The notes: generated by a model not told the origin, from the letters alone. A stretch of DNA of 64,000 bases from Rusavskia elegans (GCA_011316305.1 SAUG01000056.1:248001-312000); one strand, 5' to 3'. Positions 41,101-53,306 are shown, counted from the first letter of the stretch. Program-made: numbers and translations.

Positions 41101-42402
41101 TTTTTATTACCCTATCCTTATTATTATTTCTAAAGACTTCTTTTATAGCTATAATAAGATTACTAAAGGTATAGAAGATCTATAATATTTTATCTTCTTT
41201 CTATCTTTCTAGGTTATCGAGATAATTTTCTATTCGAGGCTATATCTAATTAAAAATAGTCTTTCCTAGATATAATATTATAAATAAAACCTTAACTACT
41301 TTATTTAAAAACTAGTTTATATATAATACGAAATAGATATTTATCTAAATAATCTATAGTTTTAAGAATCCTTTATCTCTTTTATAGATATTTAATATTA
41401 CTACTTTAATAGTATCGCTTCGATCTATAGGTTAGGATAACGAGATTAATATAATAAATTATTAAAATATAATATCTCTATATATTAAAGGGTATTACGT
41501 TTAAGCCTAGCTATAGCCGTAGACGTAGTCCGAGCTATTAAATAGTAAAAGAATTATAGTATAGATTATTATAACTAATTCTATATAGCCGCAAAGGTAC
41601 GGTTATAATATTATAAGGTATCTCTATTATAAAGTAATTAAAAAGAGAATAGTAGAAACGTATTTAATAAATATATTAATAACTAATAAGAGAAACTATC
41701 TATAGGAATAATAAACGATATATATAGTAAAAGTAGCCGTAAAAACCGATAGGTAGCTATCTACTAAAAGTCCTATTAGAAAAGGCGGCTATAGCGGCTA
41801 TAGGCGGCTATAGATAATTAGGCTCGCTTATTTAACTAATCTTTTTAGGGAACCTCTATAGAGTCGTGGACGTAATAGAATTCTAAAATCTTTAATTCGA
41901 TTCGAATCGGATTAAAAAAACTCCGGATTAGATTATAAACGAATTAAAATAATAAAAGACTTTTACAGATTTATTTTATTTAAAAGACGAATTAATTAGT
42001 AATTAGGTTAGTATAGATGCTAAGGTTACTTATATAGACTTTTCTAAAATTTTAAAATATATTAAATCTAAAATTCCTTTATCAGATCAATTTAACGTCT
42101 ATATTGATTTTATATAATTTATTTTTAAAAACTAATATTTTTTGTAAATTTTAATCCGAATCTAATTTATTTCGATTCGAGTCGGATCGATATCTATATA
42201 ATCCGATCTAGATCCGATTCGAACTCGCTCGAATCGAATTGGAATCGGAAATTTCTATATTCCGTTTCGAATTATATAAACCCGCGAAAATCTATTTATA
42301 TTTTAATTCGTTTATCATTTAATCAATTTATATTTTGATTCGGTTGGAATCGAATTAAAGATTTTTTAATCCGATCCGATTCGTTTCGTTTCGAGATACA
42401 AC
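38193..42402. mobile_element. Second TIR-like repeat family: one copy interrupted by an inverted copy, which is interrupted by an LTR element
   Basis: Arms at 38193-38500 and about 41960-42275 are inverted copies of each other, beginning CTCGAAACAGAATATAG and ending CTATATTCCGTTTCGA. The sequence from about 38507 to 42270 (minus the LTR element) reads as a full inverted copy. The flanking text ATAAACCCG on both sides (near 38496 and 42285) and the ending CGTTTCGAG near 42400 suggest the outer copy resumes there. A simple copy lies at 52891-53306. The exact termini and target duplication could not be settled. Confidence 0.5.
38532..41877 (+). mobile_element. LTR retrotransposon, same family as those at 725 and 1269
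   Basis: LTRs at 38532-38941 and 41468-41877 are 410 bp each. Target-site duplication GAATT at 38527-38531 and 41878-41882 is perfect. The 5' LTR keeps its TG start and fewer RIP changes than the 3' LTR, whose ends read TA..TA. The 2.5-kb internal region is collinear with that of the element at 1269 but lacks the SINE-like insert. No pol domain is recognisable, so this is probably a non-autonomous (LARD-like) family. Confidence 0.9.
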
Positions 42403-42465
42403 TATATTTATAGTTTATAATCGTATATATTTCGAATTGATATACAAAAATTATAGAAAGTATAT

Positions 42466-42882
42466 TTCGAAACGAAATCGATTAAATCGAATTTTGATTT
42501 ATTTAATCCGATTTAATTCGAATTAGATTAAATTCGAATCGTATTATAAACGTATTAGAATATATACGAATTTTCGCGGGTTAAATTTATTTAAAAAATT
42601 GATTAATTAGTTATCGCGCTAGTTTAGTCGTTGAACCATTTTAAATGAATTTATTTAATATTTTACATTATATATAAAAAATAAATTCAATATTTTAATC
42701 ATTTTGATACTAATATTAAACTCTCTAGAATTTATTTAAATATTATTATTTCTTGTAAAAATTATTCTAAATTTAATCTATTTTAATTCGGATTAAATTA
42801 ATATCTATTTAATTTGATCTAGATTTGTTTCGAATTCGTTTCGAACGGATTCGAACCGAATATTTCTATATTTCGTTTCGAG
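42466..42882 (-). mobile_element. Second TIR-like repeat family, further copy
   Basis: It begins TTCGAAACGAAATCG and ends CTATATTTCGTTTCGAG, matching the termini of the copies at 38193 and 52891 in reverse orientation. The inside holds the family's CGCGGGTTAAATTTATTT and TTATCGCGCTA blocks. No target duplication is evident by eye. Confidence 0.45.
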
Positions 42883-44289
42883 AAATAATAGAAAAAAAAA
42901 ATAGTAATTGAATAAAAATATAATATAATAAAATAAATTAATTATATTATAAAATTTATATTTAACTACTTTAAACTATAGAAATTTTTTATAATAGATA
43001 CAATAATTATTATTATTACAAAAACCTACTATAATATTACGTATCTATATAGTATTTTAATTATTATTCCGAACGGAAGTTTTATAAAAAATATTTTTTA
43101 TTTTATATTAATTAATTATATTGATTTTTTTAAACGAAATATTAAGTTTTATATAATAGTAATAACGATATAATTGTTATTAAAACATCTATTTATAAAC
43201 TAAAATTTGTTGCGAAATAGTTATTTTAATATAATATTAATTATATATTCGATGATCGAAATATTTATTTAAAAAAAATTCGATTATAATAATTAAATTA
43301 ACGAAATTAATAAAATATATAAAATTCAATATTCCTATTTAATACTAGTCCATTATACGTATTTCTCTAATTTTTTTTAAAAAGTAAATTTATTTGAAAT
43401 AAATATACGCAGATATATTATAGCGTTGATTACGTGATATTGTCAAATTAGATTTAATATTAGATTTTTTAATTTCTATATCGTTTTAATAAAATATTCT
43501 ATAGATTTTATAATATTTTAATTTTTTTATCAAAATATAATTTTCTTCGATTTGTTTATAATATTTATAGACGTATTATTATAGATAATTGTAAATACTA
43601 TACCGAACTTTAGTAATATAGAAACTATTTTATTTTTGCGTTTATAAACTAGCTTGGATTATACTAATTCCGACCAATGAAAAGAGTTCTAAATAATAAC
43701 ATATCTCTACGCGGCCAAATCTCGGCATTGGCAGATCTAGTGCTAGATCTCCCACGCTTAACCTATTCAGGCTAGACCGTAGGGCTAGCCCTCAGCTTGG
43801 TATTAGGCCCACTTCCTTCTTCGTGCACATAGATCTCGATGATTATCATCATCAATATTATTATCATACCCACATTACTGTGCGCTCGCTTCACCACCTA
43901 TTGTATTCTCATGGAGTTCTGCAATTCCCTGAAAGTCTGCTGCGCGTGAGCCGGACAATTGCTACCGTCACTCGATTTATGCTGGAATTTGACAGCCTAA
44001 TCGCACATCAGGTCAAATCTACGCTGGTACCTTCGTCTGCCAAGTCCATTGGGGAAAGCGTGCGATCTGACCAAACAGTCTAGGAAACGTGGCGCTGCAA
44101 TTCGGTTGTTAAACTCGGAGAGAATTGACGAGCAGACCACCAGAGGGTCGGGCCGTATCAGCCGTGGATTCGGAACTCTAATAGTCCGACTAAAGGGATC
44201 TTCGTGCATGACAGGATTACCTTACGGCGATGGGTGTCGATCGCTGCGTGCCATTCGATAGGTCTAGATCCACAATCAGCTCAGCTTGC

Positions 44290-44300
44290 TCGGGATCCGT
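44290..44300. promoter_or_regulatory. AflR-type half-palindrome TCGGGATCCGT
   Basis: It keeps the inner CGG-N3-CCG of the sites near the PKS and thioesterase; the last base is T instead of A. It is part of a 20-bp direct repeat (44289-44308 and 44322-44341). It lies about 360 bp upstream of the dehydrogenase start. Confidence 0.45.
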
Positions 44301-44322
44301 AACTTAGAATCAGTTCAGCCGC

Positions 44323-44333
44323 TCGGAGTCCGT
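44323..44333. promoter_or_regulatory. AflR-type half-palindrome TCGGAGTCCGT
   Basis: Second member of the pair, 33 bp from the first, again with CGG-N3-CCG and one mismatch to TCGGNNNCCGA. Its first ten bases equal those of the exact site at 58120-58130. Confidence 0.45.
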
Positions 44334-44658
44334 ACCTTAGATAAGCGAACATGGCGGGTACCCGTTAGTCCCCCACCATCCATCAACGACTTCCCTTCTG
44401 GTTCTTGATTGAAATCTTGCCTGAACTCTATTCTACTGAGAGCGTCTGTAATAATCCAGGCAGCGGCCAGGCTGCAACGTCACCGGGTACAGCACCCTGC
44501 CTGCTTATCAATGCCTAGCCGCCGCTCATTTAATAGCGCTCTCTGTTGACCATCACGGGACGGTAATCTGTTCAATTCTTCATAGGCTCACCCTTCCGCA
44601 CCAGACGTATACTGCCAGCAAAGCACCCAGCCGAATAGTGAACCACCAGTGAGCAGAA

Positions 44659-45654
44659 ATGGCAGCACCGCCGCCCTCGTATACCAAGGTCACTCATACT
44701 GCCACATATTCCGCCATCACCCCAACTCAGCCCGGCCTCTCAACCGTGGGCAAGGTCGTCCTGATCACCGGCGCGTCTGGTGGCATCGGCCGTGCCACTG
44801 CCTTATCCTTTGCTGCTTCCGGCCCGAAAGCTCTCATTCTCCTGGGCCGACGTGCTGACGCCCTAGCGGAAACCGCATCGAGTGTGAAGACCAGCTACAC
44901 CGGATTGCCAATTCAAACCTACGAGGCAGAGCTGTGCGATGCTTCGAGCGTGCGTAACGCCATGGACAAGGTGGCTGCCGAGTATGGCAGCATTGACATC
45001 CTCGTTCACGCTGCCGGTGCCCTAGCCCCTGTGATGCCCCTTGTGGAAGCCGACCCGACGACTTTCCTTGACGGCTACAAGACCACCGTTGTCGGCACGC
45101 TCGTGACGGTACAGGCTGTTGTTCTCGCAAACAAGGACAAGCCGGTTACATTCATCAACCTCACTACTGCGGGCATCTTGTTCCCTCCGTTCCCTGGCAT
45201 GGGCGCCTACACGAGCAGTAAAATGGCTGCGGTGAAGCTCTTGGAGGCCTTTGCCGCCGAGAACCCGCAAGTCCGTCTCCACAACGTACACCCGGGTCTT
45301 CTCAAGACTGCCATGTCTGCAAAGCTGGAAGAAAAAGTGAAGTTGCCATATGCATACGACGAAAGTAAGTACACACCGATACTATCCCTTGTAGCCGATC
45401 TGTCTACAATTGAACCATCTAACCATTATTCTTCTCTTGCAGTCTCTCTTCCCGCCGATTTCCTTGTCTGGATCGCTTCCCCTGAAGCCGAGTTTCTCAA
45501 GAACAAGATCGTCTTCTCCTCGTGGGACGTCGAAGAGCTCAAGGACCGCAAGAAGGAGATCCTCGGTGGTCCGCCAGGGACTGGTGAACTGTGGCTCGGA
45601 TATACAGGATTCCCACGGTTTATGGGTGGTCAGGCTTTGCCAGGCAAGGGTTAG
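44659..45654 (+). CDS. Short-chain dehydrogenase/reductase
   Basis: Two exons, 44659-45364 and 45443-45654, give 305 residues, the normal SDR size. The 78-base intron has GTAAGT, a CTAAC branch site and TTGCAG; because it is a multiple of three without a stop, an unspliced frame of 331 codons is also open. Features: TGASGGIG (NAD(P) binding, residues 37-44), a HAAG-type segment after the fourth strand (VHAAGA), and the catalytic Y184-x3-K188 (YTSSK). The position usually held by catalytic Ser is Thr (INLTTAG). It converges on the regulator gene at 45847. SDRs are frequent tailoring enzymes of polyketide clusters, but the substrate cannot be read; a general metabolic role is possible. Confidence 0.88.
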   Translation: MAAPPPSYTKVTHTATYSAITPTQPGLSTVGKVVLITGASGGIGRATALSFAASGPKALILLGRRADALAETASSVKTSYTGLPIQTYEAELCDASSVRNAMDKVAAEYGSIDILVHAAGALAPVMPLVEADPTTFLDGYKTTVVGTLVTVQAVVLANKDKPVTFINLTTAGILFPPFPGMGAYTSSKMAAVKLLEAFAAENPQVRLHNVHPGLLKTAMSAKLEEKVKLPYAYDESKYTPILSLVADLSTIEPSNHYSSLAVSLPADFLVWIASPEAEFLKNKIVFSSWDVEELKDRKKEILGGPPGTGELWLGYTGFPRFMGGQALPGKG

Positions 45655-45846
45655 GCGAAATAGTGTCCCGTATGTGGAAGCGCCACATTAGTCTCAGCAG
45701 AACGGTCCAATGACCTTGGCGCGATAGGGGTGTTCTTATACTCCATGTATCATAGCCACTCTTTTCAGAAGCCACGACACGTAATACACTTATTTGTGTG
45801 ATACTGCGTCAAGATATGATAAGACTTGATCAAGATAAGATAAGAC

Positions 45847-46872
45847 TTAAGAGATCAGATATCTTGTCGCTCCTTGAGTGACGGATTGTAACCTGCCCCG
45901 GAGCAGAGCCGCCACCGGCGTCACCACCCAGCCAGTATGCTCCCAGCACGGCCCGCTCTTCGTGTCCTGGCAATACCTGTCTGTAAAGTGCAATATCACC
46001 TTGCCAATCTTGAAAAGATCTCCAACCTGACTCTGGCCGTCGCTGGATGAGCTGCGGGCAGACGACTGCGGTTGATATAAACTCTGGGTACCTAGTGTGA
46101 GGCTCGGCGAGGCTTGGCCAGAGTTGACACCAACAGAGCCGTGAACCACGTCCAGCAATGACATACACGCCGATGCCACCAGAAGTGCCACCTCCGCCTG
46201 CTCCGAACACGGACAAACCTGGAGAATTCTTCAATTTCCCTCAAAGAAAGAGGATATAAGGATACATACAAGTATGGTCAACAACCGCTGACACGCCTCA
46301 GTCGTCGTCGTCAAGCCGTCGGCGCCGTACGGGGAAGCTGTGCCGTTCCACCTCTTGCTCGTATCAAGCTGCTCAACGATCGACAGAGCAACCCTGGTGC
46401 AGTCGGTCTTTGTGCCGTCCGAATCAAGCCCCGTGTTCAGCAAACCACATGGCGACGACGGGGTATCTGCAAATTGGTTGTCGGCGTGAAAGCTCAGCGG
46501 ATCTGTGTTCGGGAAGCAGCCATTGTCGAAGCCGATCATACTGTCGGTTCGCCCCGGGACTCCTGTCGGGTCGACCACCCGACTCTCATTGGGATTTGGA
46601 GGATCTGGCGCCCCGAAATATGGCTCGACGCTATCGCTGCTGCTCCGACTGGGAGCTTTGCTCTGCTTGTAGTTCTGGTTCTGAACCGACTCCGGGCGTA
46701 CGGTATGTGGACGACCGGCACGACGGGCGGGGCTATAAGTGCACGCGCGGTTCATATTTGCGCAACGGATACAGGTAGGTTTTTGCTTGTCGCACCGCAG
46801 CTTGAAGGCGGAACAGACATCACAGCAGTCTTTGAGCTTTCTAGCCGGTTTTTTGGCACTGTTGTTCTCCAT
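45847..46872 (-). CDS. Zn2Cys6 transcription factor with AflR-type regulatory domain
   Basis: Two exons, 46872-46270 and 46218-45847, separated by a 51-base intron (GTATGT..CTCCAG), give 324 residues. The N terminus holds a complete binuclear zinc cluster, C17-x2-C20-x6-C27-x6-C34-x2-C37-x6-C44, followed by the basic SPARRAGRPH linker, as in AflR. The C-terminal part has the AflR-domain signature ACQRLLTILVCPCSEQAE.ALLVASACMSLLDVV; skipping the intron is needed to bring LVCPC into frame. An ATG at 47031 would add 53 residues; I chose 46872 because AflR-like proteins have a short tail before the zinc cluster. It is the natural candidate to bind the TCGGNNNCCGA sites in the window. A TCG(N5)CGA sequence at 47191-47201 lies 319 bp upstream. 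Confidence 0.88.
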
Positions 46873-47190
46873 GCCCGTTGAATGATACGAAGATGGTCGT
46901 GTGCGTTGTTGCAATGAGCAGATGCTCGCTACGATGGATATATTCCATTTACTAGTATGGTCCAAGCTGATGGCGATGTTGTTGGGACACGTTAGCGGTC
47001 TGCCCAGTATGGAAGGAATCTCGCTATCCATATATCTCTTCCGCCGCGTTATAACTTAGGGGCGCAAAAAGTGACCGCCAGAAAAAGTAGTTGGCGTATG
47101 CATGACGGTTGAGAATGCTTGGCGCAAAAAATCCGTGTTCACGGCGCCCCCGAGCCAGATTTTGGTAGGGCTACCTTAAGCTTGGCGATT

Positions 47191-47201
47191 TCGAATCACG
47201 A
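47191..47201. promoter_or_regulatory. Possible AflR-type site TCGAATCACGA
   Basis: It fits the loose consensus TCG(N5)CGA but not the tighter CGG-N3-CCG form found at the other promoters. It lies upstream of the regulator gene, at the edge of the desert, and could mean self-control. A match by chance is quite possible. Confidence 0.25.
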
Positions 47202-47615
47202 AATTCGTTCGAAATTTGATCGCCTATAGCGTACTAACAGAGGTCATGATGCTAGAACACTATTATATTACTAAAAAACATTCTAGAAAACGTAAAAAAA
47301 ATACTATAGAAATCGTTATAAAATACTACAGTTTAATTAGATATAGAATATCCAAATTAATTAATTAAAATCTTTTATTATATAAAGTTTATCATTAGTT
47401 AACAAATAAACATTCTATATATAAAGCTATATCCTATTTTATAAAAATATTTTAGCGAAAAATTCTTTTTTTTAACTATATAATATAACTATATAGTATA
47501 TATCAATTTCGCTACTATTAAAACTAAAATCTTTGAATCTAATAAAAATAGTTATATATATTTGCTATATTAAATATAATAAAATCTATTGTCCGCGAGC
47601 AAAATTAGATATATA

Positions 47616-48043
47616 TAGACTGGCCGTCGGGTCGGATTTCAAACTCGGATTAGCTAATCCGACCCGATCAGGTTTTAGATTCTAAATCGTAACCCAATCT
47701 AACCCGCTAAAACTAAATTTTAGCGCTAAATTCTAGTATAAAAGTATAAAGCTAGTATAACTTTTATATAAATTTATTAAAAAAATTCTAATTAATTAAC
47801 TACGCTAGCTAGAGAGTCCGTAGTAAAAATAAATATATTTTTTGGATATATTACTTTTATTTAACTATTAGAATAATAATATATTAAATATATAATATAA
47901 TCGTATCGAGTTCAAGTCGGGTTACTAAATAATCTAACCCGGATTCGACTCGCTAAAACCCGAGTCGATTCCGAATCAGATTACTAAAATCGAGTCGGGT
48001 ATCCGACAATTCGACGGGAATCCGACTCGAATCGGCCAGTCTA
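47616..48043 (+). mobile_element. hAT-type MITE, 428 bp
   Basis: It begins TAGACTGGCCGTCGGGTCGG and ends CGAATCGGCCAGTCTA, with the perfect 8-bp duplication GATATATA at 47608-47615 and 48044-48051. It belongs to the same family as the copies at 33236 and 34414. Confidence 0.85.
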
Positions 48044-48689
48044 GATATATAGTACTTTTTTAATATTATTCGCTTCAATTATAGAAAAAAATTCTTAAAA
48101 TTCTTTTTATTAAAAATTATCAAAGATATATTTATTTCTATAGTTTTCTTCGGTATAAAGTCGGTTTTAAATAGTACTATAGTTTTTATTAAAGCCTAAA
48201 ATAATTAGACTATCTATTCTAGCTTGTAAACTTTTTTAATGGATATAGAATAGTTTTAACGTTAATTCTCTACTAGTTCTATTAAATATTAATTATTTTT
48301 TACTATTAACTTTTTTTTCTACTATTTTGTTCGATATTATAACTATTTTAATATAGTTTCGACATTCGTCTACCGATTAGATAGAGGATATATTTAATAA
48401 ATTTTGATCTAATATTAATATCTAGGCGAAGTAATAAAGCTATATTCTATAAAGGATACGTTCGAAATAGAATTCTATAAAAAAACGTAGTATTATTAGA
48501 ATATCTATTATCTATTCTAAATAGATCTATATTAAGAAAAAATTATAAATATTTGTTTTCTGCCTACGCTATCTATAAAAAGACGATCGAAATCTAGAAA
48601 TTCTATACTATTAATTCTAATTACTCTAGATTTAAATCTTTTAAAGCTAAAGATTTTATAATATACTATAGAACTATAATAATTTTTTT

Positions 48690-48851
48690 GCGGGTTAAAT
48701 CCGAGAACTCGAGTTCGATCCGAAACCGAATCGGATCGATAATTAGAAAAGTCGGAACCGATTCGGATCGGTATCTAAAAAAGTCGGAATCGACTCGGAT
48801 CGGATTAATTTCTCTAATTCGAGTTCGAAATTCCACCCGACGGCCAGTCTA
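48690..48851 (-). mobile_element. hAT-type MITE fragment
   Basis: The right end CCGACGGCCAGTCTA and the repeated AAGTCGGAACCGATTCGG-type blocks match the right third of the copy at 33236-33793. The left terminus is missing, so this is a truncated copy. No target duplication was found. Confidence 0.55.
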
Positions 48852-49964
48852 TTACTACTATAGTTTCTAAAATAGTTTTCGCTTTAGAATTTAAAATTTT
48901 AATAAAGGTTTATACGAAGCTTTAGGTATTTTTAAAAGAGAAAATAAATTCGTTTTAGTAGGATTAATAGAAAGTACAAACGCCTTCGAAATTAATTTTA
49001 CTATCTATAATATCCTTTATATTCTACTTCTAATTCTAAAAATCTCGATGAAATTTAGAGAAAAGAAAATAATAATAAAGTCTAGTAAATATATTAGATC
49101 GATAAAAAAGTATTTAATAAACTATTTAAAAGTATTGAAAATTCTTTCTATTCTGATAATATATTCTAGCCTTTTTCTATCGATAATTCTATCGATAATA
49201 ATTTTTTTAATAAAAATAAAGTTAAAAAATTCTTTTACGTCGACGAGCTACTTTATATTAAAAGGAAGAATCAATTAAAAATTTATTCAAGTCTATTGCG
49301 TATCGCGCGTAAAAGATGCTATTATAGATAATCTTTATTTAACGAAACGTATCATCTTTCGAATTTATAGAAATAAAAATACACGATATAAAATAGTAAT
49401 AGAAAATTAGAATTCGTATTATAGAAAGATATTATATCAAATAATAACGTTACTATTAGAAAAGTAAATTAACTATACGCCGTATAACTATACTAAACTT
49501 ACGAGATCGAAGAAAAAAATATAAAAAAAAGCTAGAAGAAAAATATAAGATCGAAGAATATAAAATGAAAGTCGAAACGAAAAAAACGCTATATTTTTTT
49601 ATAATTTTCTAAATCTTTCTATATGTGATAATAAGTTATCTATACTAGCGATTATACGAATAACTATTCAAAATCGAAGCCGAGATAGACGAGTATTTAA
49701 AGAGAAAGATTACGAGATAAAAATAAACGAATTTCTAAACAGATACAATATTTTTAAAATTATAATATATAATAATAGCGAGTATTTACCTGCTATAAAA
49801 TATCCAGATAATATTACTAGTAATAATAAAAGTAGTAAAACTATAAATCGAGGCAAGTAAATTAAAAAAAAATCGGCTCGAAAGAGATATATAACTAGAG
49901 AAAAATTTTTAATATAATAGTCATCAGCAAATATACAACCCGTATATAGTATTTTAAAATAAAA

Positions 49965-50440
49965 AAAGCGCTCAGAGTCGATTGAGCCAGTTTAAGCCGG
50001 TTTAAATAAGATTATCTTATTTAATAAATAGAAAAAATTAGATATATTCTAAAAACGTCTATTTTATTTATATTTAGAATTCTAAAATTATATTTTTTAA
50101 AGTTTAGTACTCGTTAGTTCCCGTTTAATAACGGGAAGCCTCTAGTTTTGGAACTAGTAACGCTAGCGTTCTATAAATAAGATTTTTAAAATCTACGCTG
50201 GAAGTTTACTAGTATAGATATATTATAGGACACTAGTAGCTCTACTAGATAGAGAGACTTAGAGTTTTTAAAAGATTTTTTTTAAGGATTTCAAAACTCG
50301 CTTAAAGCGCTCAGAGCGTTTATAAGCTAAAATCTTGCTTATAAGCAAGTCTTCTGCTCGTAAGCGCTTTTATAACGCGCTAGGCAGGATATAGGATCAG
50401 ATTCGCTTATCAGTTCAGACCTGCTCAATTAACTTTAAAC
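49965..50440. repeat. Less AT-rich segment with repeated GCGCTCAGAG
   Basis: The decamer GCGCTCAGAG occurs near 49969 and near 50308. The segment also contains GCTTATAAGC and CTCGTAAGCGC hairpin-like pieces and GAGCCAGTTTAAGCCGG. Base composition is visibly less RIP-shifted than on either side. I do not recognise it; a young transposon fragment is the simplest guess. Confidence 0.35.
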
Positions 50441-52890
50441 GGGATCGACATTTTTGATGATATATATTTTTGAAATATTTGAATTAATTAGATATAAATA
50501 TTCTATAATATGAAATAAAAATAGTTAGTTATTATCTAGATAAAAAAATTAAATGAATTAGAATATAGTTAAAAAATTCTGTTAAAATAATCAAATTCTG
50601 TAAAATATACGAAATAGAAAAAAATAGTAAAATAGTAACTAATTACGCCGATTAGTTGAACTCGATTTGATAATCGTAGTATAATATAACGATTTCTATA
50701 GTATTTTTTAACGTTTTCTATAGTATTTTTTAATGATATAATAGTATTCTAAAATTATAATCTATTAACAACAGCGTTTTTAAATATTCTAAAAAAGAGA
50801 AAATAATATTAAAACTCGATTTAGTTACTTTTTTTGTTACATCCATCTTTCTATATATTATAGATAATCACAATTCTATAAATGGCGTTGTAAATATATT
50901 TTTGATCGCCAAATATTCTCAACCGTTATATATACGTCGAAAGCGCACGAACCGCGAAAGCGCCAATAAAAAGCTCGTCTAATTATTTTAATTTGGCTAT
51001 CTTTACAAGATATTTACTTTTACAATACGAATTGAACGAATGTAACTAAATTTTTTAATATTTACATTTTTAGAAAATTTTTACTTTCTATTATATTTCA
51101 AGCTTTTATTATTTAAAATAACTATTTTATTTTCGAAATCTATCAATTTTAGAGAAATATATTAAAACACGCTAAATTTAAAAAAATTATTATCGTATTG
51201 TAAAAATAGATATATTATATAAATAGCCAAATTGAAATAAAATATCAATCGAAATTTTATTGAATTACTAAAATTAATGATATTAGATCGTTTTATCTAG
51301 AATAATGTTTTCGTAAAAAGAAGTTAATTAGTTATCTTTTGATTTGATTAGAAAATTTTCGATAGATATATCAAAACGGATTGTCGTTCGATTCGAATTA
51401 AAATCTTTTAAAACTTTAATTCGTATTCTAGATAATTTTATTTCTTTTCTAGCGAATCTAAATTCTAAAAACTAAATATTTAGTTTATTTAAAGAGTAGT
51501 TCTTTCTAGATTTGAATCTTTAGTCTATAATATCAAGATTCGCTCTATTTATTTAAAATCGAAATCGTTATTTTTTTTTTAAATTTTTTTCGCCTGAAAA
51601 ATCCTTTCCGAAATACATTTCGATATATTTAATTAATATATTCATTTAGTTAACTGGCGATAAATAAATAGACGTATAGAATAATTTCATTCAGAATTCA
51701 GATTACGATCGTATAAACTTTGATAGTTTTATTAGAAAGATCAAATTTTGTTGAAATCCAATATTTAAAATTCCTATCTAAATTTAATATATAAAATTTC
51801 TATCTATAATATATATTTACAACTTATCTAATATCTTGGAAAATAAAATATATAAATTAAGTAACTCTTTTAAATTTTTTAAACGATTTAAAAAAGATAG
51901 ATTTCTTTTTATTAACAATTATTAAATGATGTAAAATTTTATAAAAATATATAAAGAATTTATTGGAGTTAGTAAAATAGAATTTCCATTCGAATTTTCG
52001 TGATTTTTACGTTTATTTCTTTTAATAATTACTTTTTGCGTTTTCAAAATATAACGTTTTCGTTTATTTATTTTCTACGCGCTTGACGAATTTTCGTATT
52101 TATTATTGATATCTCTTATATAGTATTCGAACTTTATTATAATATAAATATTACGCTATATATTTTAAAAAAGTAAAGATTTTAATATCTAATAACTATT
52201 TATATATATATATATTCAAAAATTCAAAAAATCGAGTAAATATATATTATAGAAATTCGTTTCAATTATAGAAAATATTTTACTATTAAAAATACTCGAA
52301 ACTATTTATTATCTGATAAAATATAGATTATATTCGTAAATTCAATTCGATTTTTTAGATAATTTTAGATAATATTATAGAATTTATATTTTTTTCTATC
52401 AGGTGTTAAACTATTCCTTGGTCAAAATTTACTAAATTCATTACCATCGATCAAATACGTCAGATTATATAAAGCAATGATGATAACAACGATAAAAACT
52501 AAAGATCAAATAAAACCGCAAACGGAAATATAGTCGATATAGATATTAAAATAACTGTACAAGTGATATATTGTAATAAATATCTATTTAAACGAATCTC
52601 GTATATTGACGAACGTATATAAAGTATATAGACAGAAGATATATATAGATAGCGAGATTCAATAACAGAGTTTTCGTAGAAATATATTAGCTTTAAAGAT
52701 ACAGTCTAACCTTTTTATAACGATTTTAATTACAGCGATATTCGGTTTACGGCGATAAAAAACTGCTGGCGAAAAGATTTTATTAAAAAAATAGCGTTAA
52801 TTTATCTGCTAGAATAATCGTTTGTATTTTTTAAAGATTTGGAAGTTAGAATATAAAAAACAAATAGAATATTATTATAGAAAATTATTT

Positions 52891-53306
52891 CTCGGAACGA
52901 GATATAGAAATTTCCGATTCGAATCGAATCCGAACGGATTCGAGTCGGATCTGGATCGAGTTATATAAATATCGATCTAATCTATTTCTATTCGGATTAG
53001 ATTCGGAATAGAATATAATAGAAATAATTATTTTTAAAATTAATTCTAGAAAGCCTAATATAAACGTTAAATTTGTTTAATTAATACATTTAGTTTCTAT
53101 ATTTTCTAAAAGATTAAAAAGATCTATATAAACTAATCTAGGGCCTATTATAGCGCGATAACTAATTAATTCGTTTTTTAAACGGGATACATCCGCGAAA
53201 GTCTGTCTATATCCTAACTTATTTATATTCTAACCCGTTTTTATTATATTTCGAAATAGATCGAGTTAGATTTTTTAAAACCCGATCCGATCTAATCAAT
53301 TCCGAG
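52891..53306 (+). mobile_element. Second TIR-like repeat family, simple copy
   Basis: It begins CTCGGAACGAGATATAG and ends CTAATCAATTCCGAG. It is collinear with the copy at 38193-42402 after removal of the elements nested in that one. It has no coding potential. The target duplication is unclear. Confidence 0.5.

Larger units (their letters stand above)
29281..43640. other. AT-rich RIP desert 2
   Basis: About 14 kb without an intact gene. CpA and TpG are rare, TpA is very common, and reading frames are broken. Recognisable contents are listed separately: degenerate repeat copies (31130, 37480), hAT-type MITEs (33236, 34414), a Copia relic (35200), and nested elements at 38193-42402 and 42466-42882. 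In the remaining stretches (29281-31130, 32150-33230, 42890-43640) I see no recognisable structure. Confidence 0.8.
43641..44658. other. 5' flank of the dehydrogenase gene
   Basis: Composition returns to normal near 43,650. Short frames (43823-44083, 44049-44261) show no domain and are probably not genes. The two near-palindromes at 44290 and 44323 and the last 300 bp form the likely promoter. Confidence 0.5.

Noticed and set aside
29281..43640. Centromere as an explanation of the AT-rich deserts
   Set aside because: The deserts are well explained by RIPed, nested transposons and alternate with active-looking gene islands; nothing specific to a centromere is visible.
43823..44261. Small genes upstream of the SDR
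   Set aside because: Short, without domains, and occupying the likely promoter with the two regulator-like sites.
49048..49278. A 76-codon membrane-protein-like gene
   Set aside because: The hydrophobic Ile/Leu-rich translation is what AT-rich DNA gives by chance; there is no start context or homologous pattern.
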